A stretch of 5,387 nt of DNA. Source: Bacteroidales bacterium. Lineage in GTDB: Bacteria > Bacteroidota > Bacteroidia > Bacteroidales > Muribaculaceae. Position numbers and translations under genes: made by a program. This document shows positions 4,346-5,387 of the stretch, in pieces. The stretch is taken from NCBI GenBank assembly GCA_900755985.1, contig CAAEIL010000129.1:1-5387 (forward strand). Direction: 5' to 3'. Below the pieces are notes generated by a model, which did no database searches, had not been told where the DNA came from, and saw only the letters and a list, made by a program, of their open reading frames with translations. Numbering within the stretch: position 1 is the first letter of the stretch; every line of letters starts with the position of its first letter.

Positions 4346-5272
4346 TCAGGGAATGGCTTCGGACGGCGTGCCGGTGTTTGTCTTATTAACCCCGGGCGCT
4401 TTCTTTTTGTTCAGCGGCAGTGTGTAGTATATGGAGAAAGCGGCTCCGATAGACGAGCCTTCGGTGCCGTACCCCGGAATGTACCAGGCGTCGCCGGTGG
4501 CGGGATGGGTGCGGTGCAGTATGTTGTGGTATTTGACTTGCCAACCTGCCGATATCGGTCCCCACAGGCGTACGCGCAGCCCAAGGATGACCTCGAACCA
4601 TCCGGCGGTTACCGATGCCGAGGGTATGGACATGAGGGTGCCTTGCTGCCAGTAGTCGTCGTTAAGGCTGACGTCGTCGACCGAGAATTTGAAAGCCGAG
4701 AAACCGTAGCGCACGCCGGCGGTGAAGCGATAGGCGGGGTCGCTGTTGTAAAGGAAGTTGTAGTCGCAGCCCAACTTGAAATATGGAGCCAGGGGCGAGC
4801 GGTAGGTGAAGTTGCCGTCCGACGGGGTGTTGCGTGCCGCGCCGAGGCCGAACTCGAAGGTGGGGAAATACCTGTTGTGCACAGCCAGTGACAGCGACGC
4901 GTCGGCGCCGCCGTAGTGCTGGCCGAAGATTCGCATCAGGGGGTCGAAGATGTTGACTCCGACTGACAGGTCCTGCAGGCGGGGGTATATCATCTTGGGT
5001 GGTGGCGGCAGCAGCGTGGAGTCGACCCATTCGGTGTTTGTCAGCGTGTCTACGAGAATGGTCTTGCCCGAGGCGTCGTGGTAGTGTACCGAGCGTGCGC
5101 GGCGTGCTTCAAGCTCGCGCTGGCGTATCAGCGCAGAGTCGACGGGCTGTCGCTGGGCTGACGGCGCTTGTACGGGGGTGATTCGCCGCTGGGCGAAGGC
5201 GTCGGTGGCAAAACCGGCGATTACGAGCAGCAGCAATGCACTCAGTATCGTGATGTCGTGGCGGCGTTTCAT
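4346..5272 (-). CDS. DUF6048-type exported beta-rich protein, likely outer membrane
   Basis: A 308-residue protein with a clear type I signal peptide: MKRR, a hydrophobic core at about 9-22, and a likely cleavage after AFA (27). A Q/R/A-rich linker follows (28-62), then PPPP at 89-92, and from about 95 alternating beta-strand segments rich in aromatic residues and Gly (SVGVNIFDPLMRIFGQ; FEFGLGAARNTP; FKLGCDYNFLY; RFTAGVRYGFS; VILGLRVRLW; SIGAAFSIYYTLPL). These look like an 8-10 strand outer-membrane barrel. The conserved 'GVNIFDP' and 'LGCDYNFLYN' blocks are what I remember of the Bacteroidetes family DUF6048; function is unknown. The short Lys-rich tail after the last strand (289-308) is not typical of a barrel end. 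Its ATG overlaps the stop of the upstream gene by 4 bp (ATGA), which implies translational coupling. Confidence 0.8.
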   Translation of the reverse strand: MKRRHDITILSALLLLVIAGFATDAFAQRRITPVQAPSAQRQPVDSALIRQRELEARRARSVHYHDASGKTILVDTLTNTEWVDSTLLPPPPKMIYPRLQDLSVGVNIFDPLMRIFGQHYGGADASLSLAVHNRYFPTFEFGLGAARNTPSDGNFTYRSPLAPYFKLGCDYNFLYNSDPAYRFTAGVRYGFSAFKFSVDDVSLNDDYWQQGTLMSIPSASVTAGWFEVILGLRVRLWGPISAGWQVKYHNILHRTHPATGDAWYIPGYGTEGSSIGAAFSIYYTLPLNKKKAPGVNKTNTGTPSEAIP

Positions 5273-5387
5273 CTCTGTGAGGGTTTGTGTGTGACGCTGC
5301 GGAGTGGTGTACCGGCGGCTTCTTCGCCGCCGGGGGTATCTCCGGTGCGGAAGTATATGTTGAGGTCGGGAGTGTCGATGTTGGTAA
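5269..5387 (-). CDS. C-terminal end of a DUF6452-like protein (partial)
   Basis: The minus strand is open from the window edge to a TGA at 5269-5271, giving 38 residues: TNIDTPDLNIYFRTG, then a Gly/Glu/Ala-rich tail ending HKPSQR. In Bacteroidales a small lipoprotein of family DUF6452 commonly precedes DUF6048, and its C-terminus carries an N-x-x-Y/F-F-R type strand like NIYFR here. The 4-bp overlap with the next gene agrees with such a pair. The assignment rests mainly on gene order and this one strand; the main part of the protein lies outside the window. The extra 20-odd residues after NIYFR look longer than I would expect. Confidence 0.6.
   Translation of the reverse strand, partial: TNIDTPDLNIYFRTGDTPGGEEAAGTPLRSVTHKPSQR

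Noticed and set aside
4107..5181. Long frames opposite or offset to the DUF6048-type gene, up to 223 codons
   Set aside because: These are shadows from the high-GC coding sequence; the exported protein frame has a signal peptide and beta-strand pattern, and the others have neither.
1..5387. CRISPR array, insertion sequence or integrase attachment site
   Set aside because: No regularly spaced short repeats, no transposase or integrase frame, and no terminal inverted repeats were found. The only direct repeat is the 192-bp Y RNA unit.

Overview
The window looks like chromosomal DNA from a gut-type Bacteroidales bacterium. The evidence is a TAnnTTTG-type -7 promoter element, translation starts preceded by A-rich stretches instead of Shine-Dalgarno sites, a DUF6452/DUF6048-type envelope gene pair, and the remnant of a DUF4143-type ATPase. 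No taxon below order can be defended from the sequence alone. All confident genes lie on the minus strand, so transcription runs from right to left.

Right part (about 5387 to 3554): three genes in one direction. These are the last 38 codons of a DUF6452-like protein, an overlapping exported beta-rich protein of the DUF6048 type (308 aa), and, 54 bp further on, a classical short-chain dehydrogenase/reductase (245 aa). A weak hairpin with a U-run closes the group.

Middle part (about 3491 to 1037): the most interesting region. It holds a Ro60/TROVE-domain protein (557 aa). Two nearly identical noncoding RNA genes (131 and 130 nt plus a discriminator A) lie upstream of it, in tandem and on the same strand. 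Each has a full 7-bp tRNA acceptor stem, a perfect D arm and a perfect T arm with the TTCGACT loop. The anticodon arm is replaced by an 82-83 nt structured domain containing GGUCCAAAG, close to the GGUCCGAAG of the Ro-binding stem of human Y RNA. These are best read as tRNA-mimicking Y RNAs (YrlA class) that would be the partners of the Ro60 protein. Each copy carries its own conserved -7 element (TAATTTTG) and an inverted repeat, CGACA-N5-TGTCG, where the -33 element should be. A 12-bp-stem terminator follows the Ro60 gene. The expected working unit is a ribonucleoprotein in which the Y RNA binds the Ro60 ring and links it to, or gates it from, another RNA-handling protein.

Left part (1 to about 1036): gene-poor. 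It contains the C-terminal remnant of a DUF4143-type AAA ATPase with an in-frame TAG (minus strand, 747-989), a possible minus-strand promoter with a 42-codon ORF, and about 400 bp in which I recognise nothing.
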